The position numbers and the translations under genes were made by a program. Positions 1-8,593 of a DNA stretch of 11,818 nucleotides are shown here, piece by piece; positions within the stretch are counted from its first letter, which is position 1, and every line of letters starts with the position of its first letter. The stretch is from assembly GCA_039925865.1 (NCBI GenBank), contig JBDSYA010000261.1, positions 1-11,818 of the forward strand. The letters are read 5' to 3'. This DNA is from JBDSYA01 sp039925865. Lineage in GTDB: Bacteria > Bacteroidota > Ignavibacteria > Tepidaquicellales > Tepidaquicellaceae. The notes beneath the pieces were generated by a model, which worked only from the letters and a program-made list of their open reading frames with translations, was not told the origin of the DNA and ran no database searches.

Positions 1-1533
1 TCAAAAGTACCAATGGCTGACGGTACACAAAGACTGATCATTGCTACGTGTGAAAAAGGAACTGTAGAAGATATTGCTGACATGAGGGGGATCAAAGACG
101 GGCTGGACGATTTGAAAAAGGAAAATCCTAATATGATTGAAGTTGCAGCAAAGGATGCATGGATAACTTATAAGCCCGAAATAGTGATGGATAAAGTGGA
201 AGAACCAAAGGGTTTGTTTGTCAGTAAAAAATTGAAAGAAGATTATGCAACAAATATGGAGTTAAGGGAAAAGCGAAAGAAAATTGTTATAGGTATACCT
301 AGAGTTTTAAATATGTATCAGCACACTCCATTTTTTACTGCATATCTTGAGGCACTTGGAATAATGCCTGGTAATTTTGTTTATTCCGAATTTACATCTG
401 AAGAAATGTATAAAGCCGGTGCAAAGAGGGGAAGTATTGATCCGTGTTTCCCTTCCAAGGTAGCAATTCCACACATACACAATTTGCTTTATGTACAACA
501 TAAGAAAAAGAAGATCGACTTTTTATTTTCTCCGATAGTTGACAATATGCCTTCAGACCTTGAATTTGCTCAGGCTCATACTGCATGTCCGACTATCACC
601 GCAACTATTGAAGCTGCTAAAGCAGCATTCACAAAAGAAGGGGATCTCTTTAAAGAATTCGGTGTAGAGTATTTGTGTCCGTTTATTCAGCTTTTTAATG
701 AACAGATGACCGCAAAGCAAATGTACGAATGCTTTAAAGACAAGCTGGGTTTGAATGAAGAAGAAAACAGGTTAGCAGTTAAAGAAGGCTACAAAGCATA
801 TTACAAATTTATGAATAGTCTTAAGTCTCAGTCAAGAACTGTTATTGATAACCTTGAAAAAGAAAATAAGATCGGAATAGTTATTCTTGCAAGACCATAT
901 CATAATGATCCGGGGATCAATCACGAAATACTGGAAGAGTTTCAAAAACTTGGTTATCCGGTCCTATATCAGGATGCGCTTCCGACAGATCCTGAAATAC
1001 TCGACAGATTATTTGGTGATGAAGTTCGCGCAGGAATAATCAAATCAGCTTTCGATATTGCGGATGTATGGAAAAATTCTTATTCAGAAAACACTTCCAG
1101 AAAAGTTTGGGCTGCAAAATATACAGCTCGTCATCCGAATCTTGTGGCTTTGGAGCTGTCTTCATTTAAGTGCGGACATGATGCGCCAATATATACAGTG
1201 GTTCAGGAGATCGTTGAAAGCTCAGGTACTCCATATTTTTCATTCAAAGATATAGATGAGAATAAACCAACAGGATCTATCAAGATCAGAGTTGAAACGA
1301 TCGGATATTTCCTCAAAAGATACCGTGAAGATATGATTGCCAAGAGCAAAAATGAAATGAGCATTGAAGATAAGCTTAAAGAATTTGAAATGAAGATCCG
1401 TAACAGTTATGAATTACAGGAAAGACTTAAAGGAAGTCAGTACAAAGAATCCTTTAACATTTCAACCAAAGGCCAGCCGGGAGTTATTATACCTGTTGGA
1501 GATATAAAGATAAGAGAAATGGAATCAGTCTAA
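1..1533 (+). CDS. CoA-enzyme activase-related protein (BadF/HgdC-DUF2229 family), C-terminal part
   Basis: The reading frame is open from base 1, so the ATG at 13 is probably internal and the true start lies left of the window. Full-length relatives are typically well over 1000 residues, with ATPase activase domains before the part seen here. The visible 510 residues match the DUF2229 and C-terminal region: IGIPRVLNMYQHTPFF (about 289-345), DPCFPSKV with Cys at 445-447, HTACPT, EYLCPF, ARPYHNDPGINHEIL (about 889-933) and SFKCGHDAP with Cys at 1171-1173. The spaced cysteines resemble the cluster-binding cysteines of HgdB-type 2-hydroxyacyl-CoA dehydratases. By family, such proteins couple ATP hydrolysis to electron transfer onto low-potential iron-sulfur enzymes in anaerobes. 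The actual partner and substrate are unknown. Family assignment is firm; specific function is not. The gene ends TAA before a strong terminator. Confidence 0.88.
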   Translation, partial: SKVPMADGTQRLIIATCEKGTVEDIADMRGIKDGLDDLKKENPNMIEVAAKDAWITYKPEIVMDKVEEPKGLFVSKKLKEDYATNMELREKRKKIVIGIPRVLNMYQHTPFFTAYLEALGIMPGNFVYSEFTSEEMYKAGAKRGSIDPCFPSKVAIPHIHNLLYVQHKKKKIDFLFSPIVDNMPSDLEFAQAHTACPTITATIEAAKAAFTKEGDLFKEFGVEYLCPFIQLFNEQMTAKQMYECFKDKLGLNEEENRLAVKEGYKAYYKFMNSLKSQSRTVIDNLEKENKIGIVILARPYHNDPGINHEILEEFQKLGYPVLYQDALPTDPEILDRLFGDEVRAGIIKSAFDIADVWKNSYSENTSRKVWAAKYTARHPNLVALELSSFKCGHDAPIYTVVQEIVESSGTPYFSFKDIDENKPTGSIKIRVETIGYFLKRYREDMIAKSKNEMSIEDKLKEFEMKIRNSYELQERLKGSQYKESFNISTKGQPGVIIPVGDIKIREMESV

Positions 1534-1563
1534 ACGCTCTGTCAATATAATTAGGTATTTTTC

Positions 1564-1611
1564 AAAGGCAATAATTGCTAAACTAATTGTAATTATTGCC
1601 TTTATTTTTTT
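1564..1611 (+). terminator. Rho-independent terminator after the activase gene
   Basis: A perfect 13-bp stem pairs 1564-1576 (AAAGGCAATAATT) with 1591-1603, around a 14-nt loop, followed after one A by seven T (1605-1611). It lies 30 bp past the activase stop codon and ends about 50 bp before the next gene, so the activase transcript should end here. On the opposite strand no T-tract follows the stem, so it should act in one direction only. Confidence 0.87.
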
Positions 1612-1646
1612 AGGATATTAAATAAAGATTTACTATAAATCAGTTT

Positions 1647-1652
1647 GAGGAG
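1647..1652 (+). promoter_or_regulatory. Shine-Dalgarno-like site of the regulator gene
   Basis: GAGGAG sits 11 nt before the ATG at 1664. It is the only clear purine-rich Shine-Dalgarno match ahead of a gene in this window, and it supports that start. A possible -10 element (TATAAA, 1634-1639) lies just upstream, but no good -35 partner is visible, so the promoter remains uncertain. Confidence 0.5.
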
Positions 1653-1663
1653 TTAAAGTATAA

Positions 1664-4600
1664 ATGGTTTTAAACATTTCATATACACAAAAGATTATTG
1701 CCCCTGAGATTCCCGAATATTATTATTCAAGAGAACGCCTAACAGATAAAATACTTTCATTCAGATCCAAAAGACTTATCTTAATAACCGCACCGGCAGG
1801 ATATGGAAAGACATCTTTCTCAGCAGAGTTTTTTGAAACACTAACAAAAGAGCTTAAGCTTTGGATTAGTCTAAGTCCTTATGATAATTCAATAGAGAAT
1901 TTATTCCTGCTTTTAGCGATGGCATTTGAGAACAACCTTCCAAATTCCAAATTCGGTTTAAAGCTTAAGGGTGTGTTGTCCAAATCACAGAATATTTCAC
2001 TTGAAGAAAAAATAAATAATGTAATTTCATCTTTTTCCAGTGATCTCTTCTCTTACCTGAACAAAAAAAATAAAAAATTATTTATGTTCCTTGATGACTT
2101 TCATAATATTGATGAAAGCGATGAAGTCTGTAAAGCATTAAACTATTTTATCGAATACTTGCCTTCAAATGTGAATATCGTATTCATATCAAGAAGAGAA
2201 CCCAAAAAGATCAACTATCCTAAATTTCTTGCTAAGAACTGGCTTGGAAGAATTACAAAAACGGATCTGACATTTAATGAATGTGACATCCATAATTTTA
2301 TCAAGCTCCACCATAAGAAAATAAATTCCTTAGATAAAACAATGCTAAAGGATCTTCTTCGTTCAACTGAAGGCTGGGTCACGGCAATACAGCTTATGCT
2401 GATGACAAATGATTTTGATATGCTTAAAACAGAAGATCTTGTACAAAGTCAGACGGATATTTTTGAATACTTTACTAATGAAATTTATGAACTTTGTACG
2501 GAAGATGAGAAACGACTGCTTCTCATAATGTCATTTACGGAAACTTTCAATAAAGAAATAATCGAAAATGTGCTGGAAGTTGAAGACGGATACAAAATAC
2601 TCGCAGGATTATATGAAAACAACGTTTTCATAAGCAGAGAAAATGAAACATTCCGTTTTCATGAGTTGTTGAAAAGGTTTCTAAATAAAATAGCTGTCAA
2701 TACTTTGACACAAGATGAAATTAGCAACATAAATTCAAGGATCGGAAATTATTATTTAAATTTTAAGGATTGGCGGGAAGATTATATAGCGTTGAATTAT
2801 CTGATATTAGGGAAGGATTATGAAACTCTAAAAAATTGGATAAAATTAAATGCTTCAGATAAGTTGCTGTTGATTCACTCAAGCGGTCTTTTCAACATGA
2901 TAGAAGCCATTGAGGATAAAAACTTCAAGTCTTCACTCGAGTATGTACTGTTAAAGGTGAATACGTTTATTTACAAAGATAAAGATATAGAAAAATCTCT
3001 TACATATCTTGAAAAAATAGTCAGATCAAAATTTTCACTTGCAATAGAAGATAACATTCTCATTCCTGCTAAAAGTTTTAAAGGAACTGACATGAACTAT
3101 TATGTCGAAATCCTGATGCTAATCTGCAACTGTAATGTTTTAAAGGAAGGTATCTCATTTTCAAATATATCTCTGTCAGAGCATATTCTCAAATTTAAAC
3201 TTCGTGTTGAACAGGAAGTTCAGTTCCTAGTATCTGTAATTAAATCTTATATTGCTACCGGCGAAAATTTGAAAAGTAAAAAGCACATACTCAGATTAAA
3301 AGATATTTTCAATAAAATAGTGACTGATCATGGAAAAGGTATAAGCTCCATTGATGAAAACAGTTTTTTTGAAAGTATCTTTTCAATGTTGATCTTTTTT
3401 GATTACGGTGATTATAAAACGGGCAAAAAAGTCATCAGGTTTATTTTAAATAATATTGATTTTAAGAGCTTCGATCTGTCAAATTACAGTCAGGCTTGTT
3501 TTGCTTTGTTTGCCAGCTATAATGTGCATGATTTCGAAATTTTTTATAATTGCCTCAAGAAAAAAAATAATGAAAAAAACAAAACAATATTTTCTGCTTA
3601 TAAAAATCAATATGAATTTCAGAGTATATTAAGGAACTTTCTTAATTTTAAATTCAACGATACGATAAAAGGGCTGGAAATAATTAAGAAGTATACTCAT
3701 CTCAAAAATTATATTTATTTTATCGATGCTCTTATTCTGTACTGCTACAATTTAATTGATCATCCGATCATGATAAACCGTCTCATGATAAGAGGTGATT
3801 ATCACATTTCAAAAACGAGACTCCTCATTTTACAGCTTGAAGCGAACCTTCTGCAAAATGACCAGGCATCATATTCACAGATCATTAAAGAAATTGAGAT
3901 AATAAAACGTGAAAACTTTACCTTGTTTAACCAGGCGGTGATTTTATACTGCGAATGCTACTACTACGCAATGCAAAATAACACCAAAGATTTCAGGGAT
4001 AGATTTAAAAAATTCATGAACCTTAGTATTGAATTTGATTATGAGGATTATATTTTGTTCAGGGTCAAAGCGAATAAATTGAAGTACGTTTTTGAGTACG
4101 CATCTGATAATAAAATCGAAAATGTATATCTTAAGAATCTGTTTAATAGGAATATGATAAATTTGTCCAGGAATAAAAAACGATCTGTAAATATCGAGAT
4201 ACAATTTTTAAACAGTAACAGAATATTTGTAAACGATATTGAGCTTTCAGATAACTTATGGCTGAGGTCAAGATCCAAACCTATATTTCTTTATTTGGTC
4301 TATAAAACTTTTTATGGTACTGATATTACAAAAGAATCTTTAATTGATGATATACTTTATAGCTCCAAAAGTGTGAATTATGAAGCTATCGTAGATGTCG
4401 AAATTAACAAGGTCAGAAAAACATTTCAATTATTTCTTTCAGATATTTTTTCAGAAAAGATCGAAAAGGAAGTGATTGTTTTTAAAAATAAGAAATATCA
4501 TCTGGTCTCAAAAAACCTTACTGTCGAGATCAAAATGGATGTAGAGTTATTCAAAAGACTTGCTTCAGGGACTATTGATGATAAGATCAAAGCTGTTGAG

Positions 4601-4945
4601 ATGTATAAAACCGATTTTGCAAAAGACTTTTATCAGAATTGGATGGAAGATATCAGGGAAAATTTAAAGTTCATTTATTCAGATGTTATACATAATCTGG
4701 TTTCTCATTTTGAAGACAAGGAAGACAATTTTAATGTAGCCAGGCTGCTGGAAAAACTCATTGATATTGACTACAATGATGAAGATATAATGATGAAACT
4801 ACTTTCGATATATAATAAAGAAAAAGATTTCAGCAGGTTTAAATTTATTTACAAAATATATGAGAAGAGGCTTAAAAAGGAATTCAATGTAAAGCCTTCA
4901 AAGGAAATGCAAAAATTCTTCAGTAATGTTACTTTGAATGTCTGA
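1664..4945 (+). CDS. MalT-like STAND ATPase with C-terminal SARP/BTAD transcriptional regulator domain
   Basis: This is a 1093-residue signal-responsive regulator, presumably cytoplasmic. The N-terminus is a MalT-type STAND NTPase: a short lead (PEYYYSRERL, 17-26), Walker A APAGYGKTS (43-51), Walker B LFMFLDD (139-145), a sensor-like ISRREP (175-180) and the STEGWVTAIQL motif (234-244) typical of MalT relatives. Residues about 380-840 are rich in helix-forming residues without a clear motif and are probably the helical sensor region. The C-terminus has no LuxR-type HTH. Instead, residues about 842-945 read as an OmpR-like winged helix and about 955-1090 as a bacterial transcriptional activator domain, ending in the characteristic KRLKKEFNVKPSKEMQKFF. 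The family oligomerises on ligand binding with ATP and activates transcription; the ligand and targets here are unknown. A Shine-Dalgarno site supports the start. The 3' end overlaps the convergent 149-residue gene by 17 bp. Confidence 0.9.
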   Translation: MVLNISYTQKIIAPEIPEYYYSRERLTDKILSFRSKRLILITAPAGYGKTSFSAEFFETLTKELKLWISLSPYDNSIENLFLLLAMAFENNLPNSKFGLKLKGVLSKSQNISLEEKINNVISSFSSDLFSYLNKKNKKLFMFLDDFHNIDESDEVCKALNYFIEYLPSNVNIVFISRREPKKINYPKFLAKNWLGRITKTDLTFNECDIHNFIKLHHKKINSLDKTMLKDLLRSTEGWVTAIQLMLMTNDFDMLKTEDLVQSQTDIFEYFTNEIYELCTEDEKRLLLIMSFTETFNKEIIENVLEVEDGYKILAGLYENNVFISRENETFRFHELLKRFLNKIAVNTLTQDEISNINSRIGNYYLNFKDWREDYIALNYLILGKDYETLKNWIKLNASDKLLLIHSSGLFNMIEAIEDKNFKSSLEYVLLKVNTFIYKDKDIEKSLTYLEKIVRSKFSLAIEDNILIPAKSFKGTDMNYYVEILMLICNCNVLKEGISFSNISLSEHILKFKLRVEQEVQFLVSVIKSYIATGENLKSKKHILRLKDIFNKIVTDHGKGISSIDENSFFESIFSMLIFFDYGDYKTGKKVIRFILNNIDFKSFDLSNYSQACFALFASYNVHDFEIFYNCLKKKNNEKNKTIFSAYKNQYEFQSILRNFLNFKFNDTIKGLEIIKKYTHLKNYIYFIDALILYCYNLIDHPIMINRLMIRGDYHISKTRLLILQLEANLLQNDQASYSQIIKEIEIIKRENFTLFNQAVILYCECYYYAMQNNTKDFRDRFKKFMNLSIEFDYEDYILFRVKANKLKYVFEYASDNKIENVYLKNLFNRNMINLSRNKKRSVNIEIQFLNSNRIFVNDIELSDNLWLRSRSKPIFLYLVYKTFYGTDITKESLIDDILYSSKSVNYEAIVDVEINKVRKTFQLFLSDIFSEKIEKEVIVFKNKKYHLVSKNLTVEIKMDVELFKRLASGTIDDKIKAVEMYKTDFAKDFYQNWMEDIRENLKFIYSDVIHNLVSHFEDKEDNFNVARLLEKLIDIDYNDEDIMMKLLSIYNKEKDFSRFKFIYKIYEKRLKKEFNVKPSKEMQKFFSNVTLNV

Positions 4946-5378
4946 AGTATAGGCCTGATATAGCGTCAGGGTGATTATTAAAGTACTGCTTGCATATTGA
5001 CAGGTCCTCTATCAGCTCAAGTGAATTTACTATACTTTGATGGTCCAGTGAAAAGTATTTATCATTAAAATTCTTCCTATCAACGTTATCAGCTTTTTCA
5101 ACTATCAGTTTCATCATCTCAATTACCTTCTGAAGATTCAGATTAAATTCTTCAAACATATTTTCCATATACTTATCCCGGTTTATAGTACGATCTGCCA
5201 ATACTTTCTTCAATCCCTTAACATACTTTGCACTAAATAGAAGCTCTTTAAATTCTTCGTGTAAACTATTGTTCAGAGATGTATTAATCAGGACAGAAAG
5301 TTCGTATTGATATCTGAGTTTTTGACCCGTGTCATTATTAATATTTTCGATTAATTCTGTTATATCTGATAAATTCAA
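4929..5378 (-). CDS. Conserved-looking hypothetical protein downstream of secA (149 aa, TTG start)
   Basis: I do not recognise a named family. The product is small, charged and apparently all-helical, with no signal peptide or membrane segment, so it is probably cytoplasmic. The frame opens after a stop at 5394-5396 and contains no ATG before residue 71, so the 149-residue form needs the TTG at 5376-5378; no Shine-Dalgarno site precedes it. A shorter product from the ATG at residue 71 is possible but would discard half of an otherwise coherent helical sequence. It lies 46 bp after the secA stop on the same strand with no terminator visible between them, so it may be the last gene of the secA transcript. 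Its stop codon sits inside the 3' end of the oppositely directed regulator gene. A role linked to secretion would be guesswork from position alone. Confidence 0.7.
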   Translation of the reverse strand: MNLSDITELIENINNDTGQKLRYQYELSVLINTSLNNSLHEEFKELLFSAKYVKGLKKVLADRTINRDKYMENMFEEFNLNLQKVIEMMKLIVEKADNVDRKNFNDKYFSLDHQSIVNSLELIEDLSICKQYFNNHPDAISGLYFRHSK

Positions 5379-5424
5379 ATTGATAACAGTGAATTATTAA
5401 AATATACGGATATACATAGATGAA

Positions 5425-8400
5425 TTATTTTACCGCTTCCTTACTGGTCCGGCCATGACAGTTCTTGTATTTTTTTCCGCTACCGCAAAAACAAGGATCA
5501 TTTCTTCCGATTTTTTCTCCTACTTTAATAGGCTCTTGTTTTGCATTTGGATCCTGTCCGCCCTGACCTTGTTCTCCTTCGCTCGGTCCTCCAATATATC
5601 CCATACCTTCGGAAGACTGATGATATGCTCTTACACGGGATTGATTTGTCTGAACAGGTGTTCGCACGTTCTTTGCTTCTTCAGGAGTCTGAGTAGTAAA
5701 CTTGAATATAAAATTAATTATATTTGATGAAAGCGTATCCAGCATCTCAACGAATAATTTAAAGCCATCGCTTTTGTATTCAAGAAGAGGATCTTTCTGA
5801 CCATAAGCCCTGAAATTAATACCTTCCTTTAGGTCATCCATTTCCCTTAAATGTTCTTTCCATTTTTCATCGATCACGTTTAGCATTGCAAATCTTTCGA
5901 TCTGACCCATAAGATCATGTCCGTAACGCTCTTCCTTTCTGTCATAAAACGCTTTTGCTTCTGTCATTACCAAGTCTTTTAAACCGGATTCTCCAAGTTT
6001 TTGAAATTCTTCAGGTGAAATATCAAGTCTGACCAGAAAAGTCCTCTGAACTTCTTCCTTGAGTCCCTCAATATTTCCGTCACCGAAATATTTAGCTACC
6101 ATGCTCTCGACAGCTTTGTCAACCATTTCAAAGATCTCATCTTTGAGTCTTTCACCCATCAGAGCCGATCTTCTTTTTGAATAAACAACTTCTCTCTGCT
6201 GATTCATCACGTTATCGTATTCCAGAAGTCTTTTTCTTATTGCAAAATTATTTTCTTCAACTTTCTTCTGCGCTCTTTCAACAGAACTTGTTATCATTTT
6301 ATGTTCAATTGCTTCGCCTTCTTCAATCCCAAGTCTTTGCATAACACTTGCAATTCTCTCACTTCCAAACAACCGCATAAGATCATCTTCAAGAGATAAG
6401 AAAAATTTTGATGATCCCGGATCACCCTGCCTGCCTGACCTTCCTCGGAGCTGGCGGTCTATCCGCCTCGATTCGTGACGCTCAGTTCCAATTATATGTA
6501 GTCCGCCAGCATCAGCAACTCCCGGTCCCAGTTTTATATCTGTACCTCTTCCCGCCATGTTCGTCGCTATCATTACAGCACCCGGTAAACCTGCATTCTC
6601 AACTATGTGTGCTTCTCTGGCATGTTGTTTTGCATTTAAAACTTCATGTGAAATATTTTTACGCTTAAGCAGTCTTGAAATTGTTTCCGACACATCAACA
6701 CTTGTTGTGCCGACAAGTACAGGTCTGAGTTTATTTTTCATTTCAACAATTTCATCGATCACTGCATTATATTTTTCTCTTCTTGTTTTGTAAACAAAAT
6801 CATTAGTATCTTCCCTGATACAGTCTCTGTTTGTTGGAATTACAGTTACATCAAGCTTGTATATATCAAAAAATTCCGCAGATTCTGTTTCCGCTGTTCC
6901 CGTCATACCCGCAAGCTTCTTGTAAAGTCTGAAATAATTTTGAAGTGTAATTGTAGCAAGTGTCTGAGTGTCCTTCTCCACATGCACTCCTTCCTTGGCT
7001 TCTATGGCCTGGTGAAGTCCTTCAGAATATCTTCTGCCGGCCAAAATCCTTCCTGTAAATTCATCAACTATCATAACTTTTCCATCCTGAACAACATATT
7101 CAACATCTTTTTCGTAAAGTCCGTGTGCTTTTAATAATTGCTGAACAGTATGAAGCCTGTCACTTCTTTCGGAATAAATTTTTGTAAGTTCATCTTTCTT
7201 TAATTCTTTATCCTCTAATGAAAGATCGTTGTTATTTTCTATCTGAGCAAATTCAGTTCCAAGATCAGGTAAGGTAAAAAAATCTCTTTCAACTGTGGTC
7301 GGAGCAAGAAACTCTCTTCCTTTTTCGGTTAGATCAGTGATATGTGATTTTTCATCTATTATGAAGTACAGTTCATCGTCAACTATGTGCATTTGCTTTG
7401 CATTATCTCTTAAATATTCTGATTCTGAGGAAAGCAATAATCTTTTATTTGAAGGTTCGCTGAGAAGTTTCTGAAGTTTTTTATGTTTTGGCAATGCATG
7501 ATTTGCTCTTAACAAGGCAAGACCTGCTTTGACTTCATCTTCTTTTGTCAAACTGCTTTTATTTACTATCTCTTCAGCTTCAGCTGTAAGTTTGTTTACA
7601 AGAGTTTTCTGACCTTCAACAAGACGCTTTACTCTTACATTCAATTCATCAAATTTATGTGTGGGCGCTTCAACTGGACCGGAAATTATCAATGGTGTTC
7701 TTGCTTCATCGATGAGGACCGAGTCAACTTCATCAACTATTGCAAAAAAATGTTCCCTCTGAACAAGATAGTTTTTATCGACTACCATATTATCTCTGAG
7801 ATAATCGAAGCCAAATTCATTATTGGTTCCGTAGGTAATGTCACAGCTATACATTTCACGCCGTTTGTTAGAATCCATGTCATTTAAGATCACCCCGACT
7901 GTTAATCCTAAAAACTTAAATATTTCTCCCATCCATTCACTGTCTCTTTTTGCAAGATAATCATTGACGGTCACAAGGTGTACGCCTCTTCCTGCAAGTG
8001 CATTAAGATAAAGCGGAAGAGTTGCAACTAAAGTTTTACCTTCACCCGTAGCCATCTCTGATATTTTACCTTTATGTAAAACTGTTCCTCCGATTAACTG
8101 AACATCATAAGGTACCATATTCCAGCGTATCTTATTTCCCGCTGCTTCCCATTCTTTCCCGCAAAGCCTTTTACAGGTTTGCTTTACAACAGCAAAAGCT
8201 TCAGGTAAAATGTCGTCAAGTACTGCTGATGTTATTTCATAATTTTCCTTTTCTAACTTATCTATATCATCATAAATATCCTGTCTTTCTTTATGGGGAA
8301 TATCTTCTTTAAGCTTTTCCTGCAGGGCTGATACGTTGTTTCGGGTTTCTTCTGTTTCGGTGTTTATTCTTTGCCTGAACTCTGATGTTTTGGCTATAAT

Positions 8401-8523
8401 CTGTTCATCAGTAAGAGATTCAAATTCATCAAAGAATTTGTTTACTTCATCGACGATCGGAAGAATTGAATTTACATCCTTATCGTGTTTTGACGGAAAT
8501 ATTTTTTTTAAGAAATCAAACAT
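5425..8523 (-). CDS. secA: Preprotein translocase ATPase SecA
   Basis: SecA is the motor that binds preproteins at the inner membrane and drives them through SecYEG by ATP hydrolysis. In order: Walker A MATGEGKT (157-164), NEFGFDYLRDNM (235-246), DEVDSVLIDEARTPLIISG (264-282) with the DEVD Walker B box, the preprotein cross-linking region, VDEFTGR (486-492), TNMAGRGTDI (654-663) and RGRSGRQGDPGSSKFF (693-708) in the second nucleotide-binding fold, the helical scaffold, a low-complexity linker, and a C-terminal SEC-C zinc motif with C1011, C1013, C1022 and H1023. At 1032 residues it is longer than the 901 of E. coli SecA. Extra segments at about 57-100, about 121-135 and about 285-385 are of the kind found in Bacteroidota-type SecA. 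All motor motifs are intact. The gene lies between two unknown genes on the same strand. Confidence 0.98.
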   Translation of the reverse strand: MFDFLKKIFPSKHDKDVNSILPIVDEVNKFFDEFESLTDEQIIAKTSEFRQRINTETEETRNNVSALQEKLKEDIPHKERQDIYDDIDKLEKENYEITSAVLDDILPEAFAVVKQTCKRLCGKEWEAAGNKIRWNMVPYDVQLIGGTVLHKGKISEMATGEGKTLVATLPLYLNALAGRGVHLVTVNDYLAKRDSEWMGEIFKFLGLTVGVILNDMDSNKRREMYSCDITYGTNNEFGFDYLRDNMVVDKNYLVQREHFFAIVDEVDSVLIDEARTPLIISGPVEAPTHKFDELNVRVKRLVEGQKTLVNKLTAEAEEIVNKSSLTKEDEVKAGLALLRANHALPKHKKLQKLLSEPSNKRLLLSSESEYLRDNAKQMHIVDDELYFIIDEKSHITDLTEKGREFLAPTTVERDFFTLPDLGTEFAQIENNNDLSLEDKELKKDELTKIYSERSDRLHTVQQLLKAHGLYEKDVEYVVQDGKVMIVDEFTGRILAGRRYSEGLHQAIEAKEGVHVEKDTQTLATITLQNYFRLYKKLAGMTGTAETESAEFFDIYKLDVTVIPTNRDCIREDTNDFVYKTRREKYNAVIDEIVEMKNKLRPVLVGTTSVDVSETISRLLKRKNISHEVLNAKQHAREAHIVENAGLPGAVMIATNMAGRGTDIKLGPGVADAGGLHIIGTERHESRRIDRQLRGRSGRQGDPGSSKFFLSLEDDLMRLFGSERIASVMQRLGIEEGEAIEHKMITSSVERAQKKVEENNFAIRKRLLEYDNVMNQQREVVYSKRRSALMGERLKDEIFEMVDKAVESMVAKYFGDGNIEGLKEEVQRTFLVRLDISPEEFQKLGESGLKDLVMTEAKAFYDRKEERYGHDLMGQIERFAMLNVIDEKWKEHLREMDDLKEGINFRAYGQKDPLLEYKSDGFKLFVEMLDTLSSNIINFIFKFTTQTPEEAKNVRTPVQTNQSRVRAYHQSSEGMGYIGGPSEGEQGQGGQDPNAKQEPIKVGEKIGRNDPCFCGSGKKYKNCHGRTSKEAVK

Positions 8524-8551
8524 CTATTTTATTTTTGTATTTATTTAATTC
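8524..8551 (-). promoter_or_regulatory. A-rich translation leader of secA, no Shine-Dalgarno
   Basis: Read on the minus strand, the 28 bases before the secA ATG consist almost wholly of A and T with repeated AAATA-type runs and no GGAG-like element. Such A-rich leaders are typical of Bacteroidota, where Shine-Dalgarno pairing is little used. No convincing promoter for secA alone is seen in the 70-bp gap to the upstream gene, so readthrough from that gene is likely. This is inference from base composition. Confidence 0.3.
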
Positions 8552-8593
8552 AATTTACAACAATTGAGTATGAAATGAAAAAGAAAAAGAATT

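Noticed and set aside
4952..4968. CCTGA/TCAGG pairing just past the regulator stop as a possible terminator.
   Set aside because: The stem is only 5 bp, has no T-tract on either strand, and lies within the 149-aa coding sequence.
6408..6668. Open frames on the plus strand opposite secA, and similar antisense frames elsewhere.
   Set aside because: They are shadows of strongly supported genes, with low-complexity or implausible translations and no start signals.
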